This document shows, piece after piece, positions 8,216 to 21,300 of a stretch of 64,000 nt of DNA. This stretch comes from Phalacrocorax aristotelis (Eukaryota; Chordata; Aves; Suliformes; Phalacrocoracidae). The stretch is from the NCBI RefSeq assembly GCF_949628215.1, contig NC_134279.1, forward strand, positions 15,398,041 to 15,462,040. Direction: 5' to 3'. Position numbers and translations under genes: made by a program. Each line of letters starts with the position of its first letter. Position 1 is the stretch's first letter. Under the pieces are notes generated by a model. It was given only the letters and a program-made list of their open reading frames with translations, was not told the DNA's origin and ran no database searches.

Positions 8216-11200
8216 GCTCTGCTGACTTTGGTGTTTGCAGCAGGACTTCAGGCAGCTGCTTTGCCGTGAGCAGCGTGCTGCAGCGGGGCTGGTTCTTGGG
8301 CATGGGGATGTTTCTGGCACCAGCGCATCCCCTGCCCAGCCATCATCTCTGGGGCTACAGTTTGGCCAGCTGGCCCCACACATCACTCCTTTGGGGTATC
8401 AAACCCCACCAGCTCCTGCCCAGGACCACCTGCCTCCCCAGGCAGTTTGTCCTTGCTGGGGAGTCTCACATAACATCTCCCGCCTTGGTTCATCCATCTC
8501 CTGCAGCAAGAAATCCCCATTGCGCCCTCCAGCATGCTGCTGGGGCAATTGCTGGCCTCACTGCCCTTACAGCAGCACCATAACACCTTGGCTGTGCTGC
8601 CGCCATTCCCAACACTGGCCCCCACACGTGAGCTAGGCTTGGCTTCGACATGCTGGAGCCATGCTGCTGGTGGTGCCTAAAGTTAATCACTGTTTATGCA
8701 ATTGCAGGTTGCTTTTTCTGTCTGAGAAGCTACTAAAACAGGTGTGCTTGGCAGTGTGCCAGAGCAAACGGCATGGGGGGAGCGGCGGCACTGAGCCTCA
8801 TGGGGAGAGATGCTACTCTCAGCACGTGCGGGACCAGACTCCCTGCTGGCACTACACCCATGTGGGGAGTGGGGTGGGAGCAGCTACAATGGCAGTGATG
8901 TACCCACAGGGTGCCTGCTCCCCTGCCCTCTGCACAGCCACATGCAGGGAAGGGGCAGGTCCCATTTTGGGCCATAGACTTGTTTCTTAGGGATCATGCA
9001 TGGGTAACTGATTCTGGGACCACCAGGACAAGGATAACACTGCGTATCTCACCGGTTCTACCAGTAGCACCACCTGTCGGGGGGGTCTGCCTTGCTAGAG
9101 CTCATGCTCTCCAGCAGGGAGCTCAGGCTTGGCGTATGCCATTGCTTGGTAAATGAAGGGGTTGGTCTGGGGTCTTGCTGCTGGCAGGGCTGGATTTGCA
9201 GCCCCATGGGGACCCTGGCATGGTGCCCAGCCACCTCTATTCCCCATCCTGAACACGCCATTAAGCAACATCCATAAGCAAGACCGTGGCACCATCTAGT
9301 GGAATAAAAAGCCTTTTGCTGGGAACATTTTGTGCCTATTGAATGACGCCTAGCTCTGCCTTGTGCTGGGACGGGCACTGCTGCCTTCTTGCCCTTCTTC
9401 TCTGAGCTCCAGGGGAACCCTTCTTGAACTATGATGTCAGGTATAAAACTGGTTAGTTCAGGTATAAATGGCATACATTTATAAAACACCACTACTTTCT
9501 TGCACAGCTGCTGTTAAATCACCTGGAATTTTTGTGTGATGACTCTGGCTCTACATTCTGAGGCATGCGGCGTTTTGGGATGCTCACCCCAAGCCCCCTC
9601 CTCGCCACCACCAAAGTGCCTTGCTCTGCTCTTCCAAAACCCACTTGCCAAATAGCACAGTGGCCACTGAATGGAAAAAATGCAAGTTTCCCAAGGAAAG
9701 GTTTTTCCTGGAGTATTGGAGCAAAGCAAGGAGGTGTTTTTTCCTTGCAGTGAAGGTTGGGCTGGAGGGGTGGGAGCTGGCAGGGGATGCCTCACACCCG
9801 ACACCCATAGCAAACTTACAGCTGGGTAGAGGTGGCCGTCTGGTCTGGGAGGCATTCCTCTGTGGCTCTTTGTCTTTGGCTCTGCTGAGCTGTGTATTTT
9901 GGTGGAAAACTTTAATTTAGACCTTTAATATATATGCATTTATTTCCTGTTCTCATGTGTTGTTTTTGGTCTTTTACTGAAGGGCAGCAGCAAATTATCA
10001 ACAGGTGTTTCTTCATGTGGGGACAGCAGAGGCTGTTGCTGAAGTGCTTTAGGGTCTCTTATCCCACCATGTAAGTGAGTGAACCCAAGTGAAGTGATAT
10101 GCACATTAGAATACTTTCTGGGGGTAGAGAAGTAGAAAGAAATTGCCCCTAAAAATGCCACTTTCCCTTACAAATACTAATTGTGGCGATGTGACTAGGT
10201 GAGTATAGGTGGTTGTTTATTCAGGTAAATGTTGTGCTTATAGGAGAAACATCTGCTTTTGTGGGCTATCACTGACTTCTACTGCCTAAAAGCCCTCACA
10301 CATGACATACAGAGGGTTTTATGCAGCAGCTGTGGCAGTGGAAACCCCTCAGATTTTGCAAAAGTGGATTTCTGTTGACATTGCTTTTGCATGTGGGCTG
10401 GTGCGTGCACAGTACTGGAAAAAACAGGCACTGGATGAAAAGGGGATCAGGTCCCCCATGGGTCAGCTGAGCCAAATGATGGGAGGGTGAGCTGTAACCC
10501 CTAATTGGGGATTGCCATAGCAAGCAAGCTGGGCAAGGCTCAGGTCAGGTCCTTTCCCCAAAACACACACAGCTGCAAAGGTTTTCAGTGATGTAGCTGA
10601 CAGCAGCATCCTCATTAAGGAAACCTGCTGAACCCAGCCTGTGGGTATTTAGCCCCTTGGGGAAGCCTCCTTATTTCTCCTAGAATAGCAGCAGGTGGCT
10701 ATGAGCTGCTCCTTGTCCTAGGTTCTAGTACCAGCCCCTTCGTAAACCCACCCATAGCCCTGCCTGGGGGGCTGCGGGTGCCAAGACCATTGGAGCAGGA
10801 TGGGAGCAGCATCTTGTATTCTCAGCTGCGGGGCTGGAAGCACAGAAGGTACCAATGCCAGCAGTGGGTTGTGAGTAGGGCTGTGTGTCTCTGGGTTTGC
10901 TGCCTAGGGAGGAAGCTAGGGAGGGCCAGCCTGCCCTGCACTGCCTTTTTGAGGGCTCCTGCCTAGGGCAGGCTTTTACCTGGGCAGGTTGGGGACTGGG
11001 AATGTGGCTGACTCCCTAGTGCTGTTGTGGTAAAGAGAGGAGGGGAGGCAACAAAAAAAAACAGTAAAACTTTTCTATATATCTTAAAAATAGTTCTTGT
11101 TGTAATTACTCTTTATGGCTTTATGCTTTGTGGCTGCATCAGGGCTTATATGATGAAGCAAGCTGCTCTACCATGAGTGCATTTAGTAGGCTGCAGCTGG

Positions 11201-14200
11201 ACCTTGCATGGCTGTGGGCTTGTGGGTGCCTTGCAGACATCCTTGGCTCCCTAGGCACGCTGGGTGAATTATCACCTCTCTTCACCATCACTGTCTATAA
11301 CATGGCCTCAGTTACCTCCCCATACTTTGTTAATCTGATGGTGATGATGATGTAACCTAGGTAATTGGGAACCTGTTGCCCTGGAGCCATAGGTCTAGAG
11401 GACTTTGAGCCCTTGGACAAAGAGTGTGAATGAATGTCAGTGGGATTTTGGAAAATGGTTATCAACATTCAGACTGTTTCAGCTTTCAGAGGATACAGAG
11501 GCATTTTTATAAAGTGAAGGGATTTTACCTGCCTTGCACTGTGATTTGTATAGCCTTGCTAAAGTGAGAATTAAACAATCTCTTCTCTTGGGGGGGGGGG
11601 GGGGGGGGAAGCACTTTTTCCCTAATAAGGGAGGTGTAGAGGGCAAAAAAAATCAGGCTTTTGTGAAACTAAAAAGCTGGCAGAGGCTTTGGTATGCAGC
11701 TCCAGGTACTTATATCAAGTTCCCCACCTTTTAGGGGAAATTCCCCTTTTTGGGGGCATTTTTGCTACCACTTTCCTCCCCTTGCTAGTAGTCACAGTGG
11801 CATAGGTGCAGAAAATCCACTGTTGTCTTGGGTATCTCAGAGCCCGCAGCAGCTGTGGACAAGCCCTCCCTTGCACACCTGTATTTCACCTCTTGGATGT
11901 TTCTCCTGCTAGAGAAGCCTGCTGTCTGCAGGTCCTGCATGCATAGCTGGTTTACACTCCTCCCCCACCACAAAAAAATTGATCCAAGGACAATTTCTGG
12001 GCATGAAAAGTACACGTTTAAGGTAACCTGGATGGAGGGCAGTCATACTTGGCTTGCTTTGTGAATAAACATCAGGGGTGTGTAATGTGATAGCATGCAT
12101 ACTTGGCTCCAGATGGGTTGTTTATCTATAGCATGTTGTTTTGGGGTGTGTTCTGGATCAGAAATCTGCAGGTTTGTTTTTGTACCAGCGACTCAACCAC
12201 TGAACTGCTTAACCTCCTCTGCAGTCAGTGCCTCAGAAAAGCCAAGCATGAGCAACTCAGACTGTATGAAAACATGAGCTGCAGACTGGCCTGAAAGCCA
12301 AAAGAAAGCTGTAATTTACTGGAAGGGAAGGTCCTCTTTAAATTTACAGAAAAGAGCATATATAGAAGTCTAACAAAAGCATGTAATGATTGTCTGGGAG
12401 GGACCAGGGATGCTGCTGTAGGAAGTGATGATGTGGATCAGCTGTCACATGTTAAACACTGTTTTGGTCAGGTCATGATCTCACAACCTTGCTGAGGAGC
12501 ATCTCTTCCTACTTCTGCCACCTGCCTTACCCCACCCGTAGCCAAAAGCTATGCACAGAGTAGTTAGCATTGCTGGCCACAACATACTGCATTGACATGC
12601 CTGCAGCCACTAATTCCTGCATTAAACACCTGACTTTTCTCTGAGCTGCAGAGCATACTTTGGGAATATATATTAAATACATATGTTTTTTAGCTGGAGT
12701 GTTAACTCTTGAAGGCCAAAGATTTAGCAGTGCAAAGCACCACTGTAAAAAGTATCTTGCTCAACTGAAAGTAAAGAGGGGGTTGAATCTGTAGGGCTGG
12801 AAAAAGAGACTTGGCTAGAAAGGGGATGCTTATGCTTGGGCAGGATCAGTCACATAGCTGGCTTTTCACTCTTTCCTGTTTAATGTACACATTCAGTTAC
12901 TCTAATAGAAAATAATGGCAGCAAAGTGCTGATCATTGCTGTGTCCTGAGCAAAGTTGGGCTGGTCTGCCTCCCTGCAGGCAGGCAAGGGCAGCTGGGGG
13001 CACCCAAGAGGGTTGGCAGGAGGTGGTGCGTCCCCAAGAGACTGTGCAGAAATGAGGTGATGCTCCAGCACAGGGTTTGCTGGCATATGGCAGAGGAGCT
13101 GGAGGGAGGGTGCTGGTGTGTGTGGAAAACACCTTGGGAGAAATCAGATAAAATAGTCACTGTTGGCAGTGTATTTGAGTGGAGTCCTGCTGACAGTGTA
13201 TGTCATTCGGTGATGGTGGGGACATCTGTAGGTAAGCTATAGAAATTCAGCATACTGTGTGAGCACCAAGATTTGTGCCACAAACGGCAGTGAAGTTTAC
13301 ACTCTAAATTTTCTCATGCGGATCACACCAAGCTCTGTGGCAGAACTTGCAGGTTGATTCCCTGAGGATAGTATACAATTAAGTGATTAGGCTCATGAAA
13401 GCAGAGCTGATACGGGAGTGTATATGCTGATGGACCTGCCCCAGCAGGGACCATTGCCACAGACTTGGACAGAAGCCTGTGTAGTACTGGTGGGGACAGG
13501 ATGGTTTGGGCCACGCTCTTTCCCTCTGCTTCAGCTCTGCCTTTTGGCGTTGATTCCTCTTTGTCATTTTGCTTTCTATCCCCTGCCTTTCCAGATCAGT
13601 TTCCTCAGCTACCTGTGCTTCAAATGTTCTCCCCTGCCAGCCTGCTGACTTTTCTCCTCTGTTTGCATTTTTTCCCTTAGGCCTTTTTTCCACTCCTGTT
13701 TCTCCAGCCTTGTCTTTTCTGATATGCATTTCCACTGTAGTGCTTCATTTCTCCCTGCTCTGTTCTCTGTCAGGGCTTGTGTCCTCTGCTCCATCCAGAG
13801 TAAACTGGTGCTGGCTTCCTGCTCCAACTGTCCAAAATCCCCAGCCAAACAGAAGTCAGGGGATTCCTTAGTGAAATTCCATATATATTGGTTTTGTGAT
13901 AGTCTCCTGCTTATTCAGGTGGTTCTATGCTTCCAAGCTTCATTTTCTGCTTTTTGAAATGAGCCAAAATAGGAGTGAAAGGAAGATGCTATGGGGGACA
14001 CTCAAGAGGCCCAGTACTACTGTGGCCTGGCAGACCTCATTGGAGTCTCATTTGTTACCTGGAAAATCTTTGCCTTTATTCCTGTTTGTTATTAACGTGT
14101 CTGAATCAAGATCATTAGTTCAGAGGAATGGTTCTTGCTCTGAAATGGTCACCTGTAAAAAAGTAAATAACTGTTATACTGGTGATGAGAGAAGTTGGAT

Positions 14201-17200
14201 GTTGAAGCTGTGTATGTTAGTTTGCACAGGTCCTGTCTCCACTTAGCAGAGGGAGGCTTGTGCTGCAGATGATAAGGGACATCTCAGGCTGGCTTTTCCT
14301 GCATGGGCTTGCTGGGTTTCACAGACAGCTCCCATGCAAGGAAGTTAAGGTATTATGAATGTAAATTACGAACAGGCAGGTATACTGCTCTCCAAGCTAA
14401 TTGCCTGAAGCAAAGTTGCTTGAGGTGGGTCACAAGCAGCTGTTGGTTCCAGCACTTTGTTTGGACCCAGTGACTGCCCTGTTGCCTCCTGGCTTGTGTG
14501 GGTTTCTTTTGGTTGCTGGAAACTAGCCCTGACACACAGCTGGGGGCAAGGTGGGATTTGCTGTGCAAGAACTGGGGAACAGCTGCTGCTCTCAGCACTT
14601 CCCAGCAATGAGTAAGTCATCCTGGAAATGGATGGCAGGAACCTCTGCCTTCCTCTTGGGGGAAAAAGTGATCTCTGTCCCCCCAGGTGTTCTCTCCTTT
14701 GTCAGCAGTGATGGCTGTGGTGGGTACAGAATGTGTTTAAGGCAAGATGCTGTTCTAATGTCTAAGGTCTAACGTGTCCTCGCCCTCTCCCTGAGCTTCA
14801 GTTCCCTGTTGCCACCCTGCACAGCCCTTCTCTGTAAGCCCTGGATGCTTCCACCCCACCCCCGTGCTGTTCTGCCTGCCTTTACTGGTGTGCCCTACAA
14901 AAGGGGCTATTGTGGAGGTATGCTTGAGGGAGGTAGTTAATTTTTAGCTTCTTATTTGCTGGGCCAGGAGTAAGATTTTAACAGGGACTGTGCTAGACCA
15001 GAGCTGTTTTGCTATTGCTTAAGTAGTGCTGCCTGGCTCTGGGCCACTTAAAACAAAAGGCCAGACCCCAGAAAAGAGCATTGCTACAGTCAATGGAAAA
15101 ACAAAACTGGGCCTTTTCTCTATGCGGCTCAAATGCTGCCCAGGCCTGGAGTTTCAGAACTAGAGAAGCGTCCCCCAAATTGGTAGGTGGAGGCGTGTGT
15201 TGGGGTAGGGGCTTGTGTTTCTCAACTCAGGGATGTGGAGGGGAACTGGGGGTGTGTTTGTGTCATCCAGCAGAGTTTTGCTGTGAGGGAGGAGCTTTCA
15301 TCATCTTTGCTGCAGCCTGTGGCCACTGCATCTGCTTCTTGGGTGGGGAAGCTGAGGTGCTGATGCCCCAGGGACTGAGCTCTGTGGCCAGGCACTGTCC
15401 TGGGTTGTGCTATCTGGGTAGTCTGCTCTGGCACACTTAAAGGGAGGGGAAGGTACTAGCGGGGTTTGGCAGTAGCAGGCTATGCATAGTACTTCATCCC
15501 TGAAAGTCCTGTTTGTTTAAAGGCATGAATGCAGTCTGAGAGTTCATGACTAACTAGAAAATGAGATTAAGTTAGCAAGGTATGCATTAGGATGCCAGTG
15601 AGATTAAATCTCTGGATTTTTTTAATGACAGCAATAAAATACTTCTGCCTCATGGTACAAAAGCCTCACCAGTAGCTGATGTTAGCCTTGTTTTTTCAAC
15701 TGTTTAAAAAGCATGCTGTAAGGGACAAAGTCACTAGTATCCAACTTCTTGTCAGGGTCTTACTCAGGACACTGTAAAAGTGAAAGCAAGGGGGCCCCTT
15801 CACAGGGATGCTGGGCTCAGGAGGCATTGCTATGCAGGGCTCTCACATGGACTTGCTCTGTCAGGCTGTTTTCAAAACAGCTATTCTGCTTCTCAGAGTT
15901 TGCAGAAGACTTCCAATAGCCAGGAGGACCATGGAAAAGCTTTTAAAGTGCTCAGAGATATAGGAGGTGCAAAGGCAGAGGTCAAAAGATAACCTCTTTG
16001 AGAAGAGATAAAGCCCTGAGGCTGTAAATGGCTCAGCATGGGACAGTGGGTCTGTGCAGGTGACAACCCAAGTACCTAGAGCAGCTACTGCGAGTGCTTT
16101 TCCAGGAGATGAGAAACAAGGGGGGGGCAGGCAGGAAGGTATTTTACTTGTTTCTTTCTCTTTGATCCTCCACTGTCACTAGCCAGTCCCTTGGTGTGAC
16201 TATATCAGAAAGGGAACAGTGATGTTGCATGTTTCTTACCCTTTCTGCATGTAGGATCTGTATTTCCAGAGCCTGCCACAGGCTGTGACCCCTAGCAAGG
16301 GCGGGTGACCAGTCAGCATGCCAGGCAAGCAAGGAAAGTTTTGCTCAAGGTATGTGCATGGCATGCTCTTTTTGCCACCCCTTCTTGCAGAAACCATAAA
16401 AGAATTAATTTGTGGTGTAGGTAGCAAAGTGCTGGTATAATTCAGTTCAGTTCATACACAAGTACCTACTGATAGCTACTTGTGTTTTCCTGACACAGCT
16501 GGATATTCATTGTCTGTGTGCTTGAAAGAGACTTTTACTTGGGGTTGTTATTGTCTTGTAATGGTGTGCTGTCATTAAACCCCCAGGAAGGCAAAGCTTG
16601 TACTGGAGAGATGCTCTGTGGCTGGTGTGAGCATCTTTGTCTTTCTTTAGAGTAAAGCACTGCTCAGCCTGGAGCCTGTTCTCATTAAAGACAGCAACAG
16701 AGAGCTTTATTCCCCTTCGCTGCAAGAATTGGCACACTTACCTTGCTGATATGACATATAAAACACGATTCATAGACCACCAGCCTGACACAGGACGGCT
16801 GCTGGAAAAATCCCAGTTTAAAAGCTTCAGGTGTTACTGAAACAAAGCAGTCTGACACCTCTGGAGTTGCTCAGAATTTATTTGCATTTCTTTGATACAC
16901 AAAGGGGCAATTTGGACCTCGGCTTCTCCTGAAGATCAGGTTGTTTCTGCAAAGCCTGCAGGTGTACCAGGTGTTTGGTCTGGGAGTTGTGTACCTGCGA
17001 TAGGTTTCAAGAAAACAGCCTGTGGATGGGGGTCATGAGCAAGCAGAGTTCCTCACATGCTATGCACGAGGCAGAGCCCTTACACTGGCATATGCATGCA
17101 ATGGTTGGCTTAAACCACCTCCCCACAAGTTGACTAGCTCTGTGATTTGCCTGACAAATTTTATGTGCCTTTCTCTTCTTGGTTTTGCTCAAAAAACCCC

Positions 17201-17877
17201 CAAGTCTCTGTACACCCTGACAGGCCATGGGATGACATGCTTGTGATTGTGACCCTGCAGCAATCCCGGTGATCACTGTCAGCATCAGATTAATTCTAAA
17301 TCCATGCCCATGCTGTGCCCAGCACACCCACCCTCCTCGGACCTGCTTGCCTGTGTTATCCCCCAGGCCAGGCAAGGACTACCTGGGCCACCAGGACCCT
17401 GGGTGTTACAGATGCATCCTCTGCTGTCAGCACCCTGCTTGAGTCAGTGCAAAATGCAGCAGGACCTTGAAGCCTTGCTGAGTAATGGGGCTGGCTTAGG
17501 ATTTGGTGCCTCACATGTGTGGCTAAGGAAGGAAGTGACTTACATGCTTGTGATTGGATTTTCCTTGCAGGTTTGTGCTGGCAGGAAAGGGTGAAATGCA
17601 TCTGATGTCTCAAGCTGTGTGCAGCTTGCCCAGCCTTTGGTGGCCAGAATTGGGGTAGATAGGAGAGCAGCTGCTCACAGCAGCACCCTGATGGTGTTTT
17701 GGGAGGGTAGGGGTATGCACTGGCTGCGGAGATAAACAGTCTCAGCATCTATCCTTGGCATGTGCTCCTGATGCAAGACTAGACCTGTCACAGGCTCCAC
17801 AAACAGAGCTAGAAGAGTAATCTGGTACTTAAATGCTTACTGGAAGTGTCAGGTCTCTGGGAAAACCCTTGCTGAGC
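8216..17877. other. MEPE-SPP1 intergenic region, part 1
   Basis: About 9.7 kb with no recognised gene. Open frames reach at most about 144 codons, lack splice or similarity support and look like chance. The region holds a 19-base G run at 11590-11608. No tRNA, rRNA or clear mobile element was recognised by eye. Confidence 0.55.
11590..11608. repeat. Poly-G homopolymer run
   Basis: Nineteen consecutive G. It could form a G-quadruplex, and its exact length may be unreliable because such runs are hard to sequence. Confidence 0.9.
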
Positions 17878-18370
17878 CATAGAATCACACACAGAATCAC
17901 GGGTTGGAAGGGACCTCAGGGATCATCTAGTCCAACCTTTCTGGGAAGAGCAGAGTCTAGACAAGATGGCCCAGCACCCTGTCCAGACAACTCTTGAAGG
18001 TGTCCAACATGGCCAAGTCAACCGCTTCCCTGGGGAGATTATTCCAATGGGTGACTGTCCTCACTGTGAAAAATTTTCCTCTGGTGTCCAATCGGAATCT
18101 CCCCAAGAGCAACTTGTGTCCATTCCCCCTTGTCTTCTCCATGTGACTCCATGTAAAAAGGGAGTCTCCATCTTCTTTGCAGCTACCCCTTAAGTACTGG
18201 TACATGGTGATGAGATCCCCTCTGAGCCTCCTTTTCTCAAGGCTGAACAAACCCAGTTCTCCCAGCCTATCCTCGTATGGCAGCTTCCCAGTCCTCTGAT
18301 CATCCTGGTGGCCTTTCTCTGGACCCCTTCCAACCTGTCCACATCCTTTTTGTATAGAGGGGACCATCAA
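17878..18370 (-). mobile_element. CR1 LINE, 5'-truncated, with ORF2 tail
   Basis: Read on the - strand, 18370-17957 is one open frame of about 137 codons resembling the C-terminal end of the CR1 reverse-transcriptase protein ([18 protein letters not shown], then [10 protein letters not shown] and [10 protein letters not shown]). It is followed by the typical CR1 3' end, whose + strand form is GGTTGGAAGGGACCTCAGGG, and a short ATTCT-type tail repeat at 17878-17900. The element is heavily 5'-truncated, as most avian CR1 copies are. It has no complete endonuclease or reverse transcriptase and cannot move on its own. Its 3' part is a close match to the copy at 48331-48580. Confidence 0.92.
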
Positions 18371-21300
18371 TGCTGTGTTGTGACAGAGTAAGTCACCACA
18401 CCAAATGGGCCAAAGTATTTTAAAACAAGGTATGTTGGCTCAAAGATTTATAGTAATGACTATTGAGCCCAGGTACTAACAAGTTCAGTAAGTGTTATAC
18501 ATACTTATACTAGTGAGGCTTTCCACTGACAGAATGTAATTTTTCATTTTTGTTTAATGATTGACCTTGTTTGGAGAGCAGGGGAAAGTAAACCATTTGT
18601 TATTTCAGTCTTCTGCTTCTGTCTTGGATTATATGTTTTGCATGAGAGGACGTATTGCAGGGTATTACCCATCTGTGTAAAATGACCTCCGGCCAGGACG
18701 TGCCTTACCACTGCTATCCTAGGATGTGACCATGCAGCCACGTCATGCTGCACTCCACTTCTCCCCACAACTCATGGGGCTTAGCTATGCACATGTTTAA
18801 ATGGCTTGCCACCTCAAGACCAATAGCAAATACCCAGTAAAACATGAAAATAGTCCCATGTTTGGTCATGTTCTTCCATGGTTAGGAAATGCTTTTGCAG
18901 AGGAAAGTTTGACTCATTTCTTTGAAGGAATGTTCCACAGTTTTGTATGTATAAGAAAGTCTATGTATCAGGTCTGTCAGAACTGAGTATTTCTATGTAA
19001 GTTTTAATATTACTTGAGATTGGAACAGGGTTTGGCATGTCAAACAGGATCACAAAGCATGTGCATGTTGTGGCATATGTTCAAACTTTGGAAAACTGCA
19101 TTTATAGATTGAGGGAAACTAGTTGCTTTTGGCAAGCTAACCATCATTATAGGTTACGGCAGCTCTTCCCAGACCACTGGCTTAAACAGGAAGGGAGAGA
19201 GACATCTGCCCTGTCTTCAGTTTGACAAACCAAACTTGTCACAGTATTTTGAAATGCACAAACCATTGCCCAGAATAACCCCATTCTTGTGCTTTGGTTT
19301 ATATTTACAATTATACTTTGCAACAGGAAGAAAACTATGTTAATTACATTTCGCAGAAGAAACATTTCTCCCATGCTTTCCTAGAATGTTCTGTAGGAGG
19401 GTTACTATGTTGAAATAAAAAAATAAATAAACCAATAGCTGTTTTCATTGGAGAACCTAATTTCTGCCTTGCTGCTTATCAGAGTAGGGCCTATATTGAT
19501 TAAGAGATTTCCTGGAGACTAATAGCTGAATAACCTGCACAAAGAATTGCTCCTGCTGGGCACAGGCCCTGCATGATGACAATGTACAGAAGTGTTGGTA
19601 GAATCAGCATGACAGTTGCTGACCCTACCAGGTCCTCCCTGAGAAGGAGCATGTGGGCACCTTGCACAGAGCGGTTTGGTTACATCATGCTGAGTAACCT
19701 GAAAAGCTGTGACATTGCTTCCTATGCAGAGGTGTCAGACACGAAAGATCCTCCCCCTGGGGATTTCTCTCACACTTCTGCTTTAATTCCATTGAATCCA
19801 GAAAAGCTATTCCCCTGGATTTCTATGACAAAAACTTGCAGTAGGATAAAAAGACAGTGGACAACAGGGAGTTTGTACGGCTTTGAGAGAGGAATGGAGA
19901 GGTACTGTCATTGGTCACTGCCAGAACTAATTTCCAGGTTTTCAATACCTGTGTGTTTCTGATGCCTTTCCAACAGTGCCTCAGCTACTTTGACCATCTT
20001 GCTGTCTTTCAGAGTTGATCACTGAGAGGAAAAAAAATCTTATTTCCAGAAAGCCAGGAGATGTGCATGCAGCCTAAGGGAACTGGGGGAGCTCCTATTT
20101 CCCTAGAGGGCACAGACCTGTTTGCCATACAGTAAAGCACAGGCTTACTGAGCTGCAAAGTCTGAAACTGGAGTAGGATGAGAAGCCAGTGCTCTGGCAA
20201 GGCTTTCTCAGCTGTGAGCAGAAGGGTGCTGGAAAAACTTCACCAGTATTGCCATAAGGGTTATCTCTGTTAAAACCAGAATATAACTTGTTAATACCAG
20301 TACTGAAGAGGCTGGAATACAACTGATAAACACAGCAGCCTTGCTCACAATTATTCACAGCTGAATTGTGTTAATGGCATGAATAACCTCTTGACCACAA
20401 AAAACAATGGGAAAACCTGTGCATGATTTAATTCTTAGAGTTACAGATGTAGTGTAGGGCAGTGTAGTTAGCGCTCATCAATGTGAATTTATGGAAAATG
20501 GCTTTAACACAGAATAACCCCAGTTCAGGAGGAATAACTGCATTTGCTGTAGGCAAATGTAAGCTGTTAGGCTCAGTAGGCTCTAGAGTTGCTCCTTCAG
20601 TCTGATTTGTGCAGGGGCTCAAAGTAGAAGATGGTCTGTTTTAGCTTTAAAAATCCACAAATCCTCACCCTCTGTTGCATATCATCTGTACACTGGGGTA
20701 ATTGACTCTCTTTGTCTGTCTGTATTAAAAATTCAGACCTGGAGAAGTTGTTGGCTTTCCAGGAAAGATCATCTGGATATTGACCTGGACCCCTTGGACA
20801 GCCCAAACAGCAGCTCCAACATGTAACAAGGGAGCACACAGGATTGCTTTCACCCCTGCTAATTGCTATTCAGGGATGGGACAGGGAAGGAAAGCAGGTC
20901 AAGCAGACAGGCTAATTGTCGGGAGGCTGTATCGCGGTGAAGCAGGAGCAGCCCTGATCTCTTAAGCTTCAATTTGCAGTGTCTGTGTAGCCCACATAAT
21001 AAAAAAAGCTACTGTCTTTCCCTGTCTCCAATGCACAATCTGTGTATGTGTGAACATAGCTGCTTTCCACTGAAGTCTATGAGGAAGACTTCCTGTTGAA
21101 GAGATATTTAAAGCCTAGAGCCGGAGAATGCAATTACTTGGCCAGGTTTTTTTTACTTTTTTCTTTTTTCTTTTTATTTTGCCTCTGTATTGTTCTTGCT
21201 TTCCATGATGACAATGATGGAAAATCAATGCGTTAAGAGAAATGCTAGGATAATTGTGAGTTCAGAGTGAGATTTTTTAGTATGTCTCAGGCATCTATGC

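Noticed and set aside
19573-19962. 129-codon frame in the intergenic gap
   Set aside because: No recognisable similarity, no splice or promoter context, and a length expected by chance in 22 kb.
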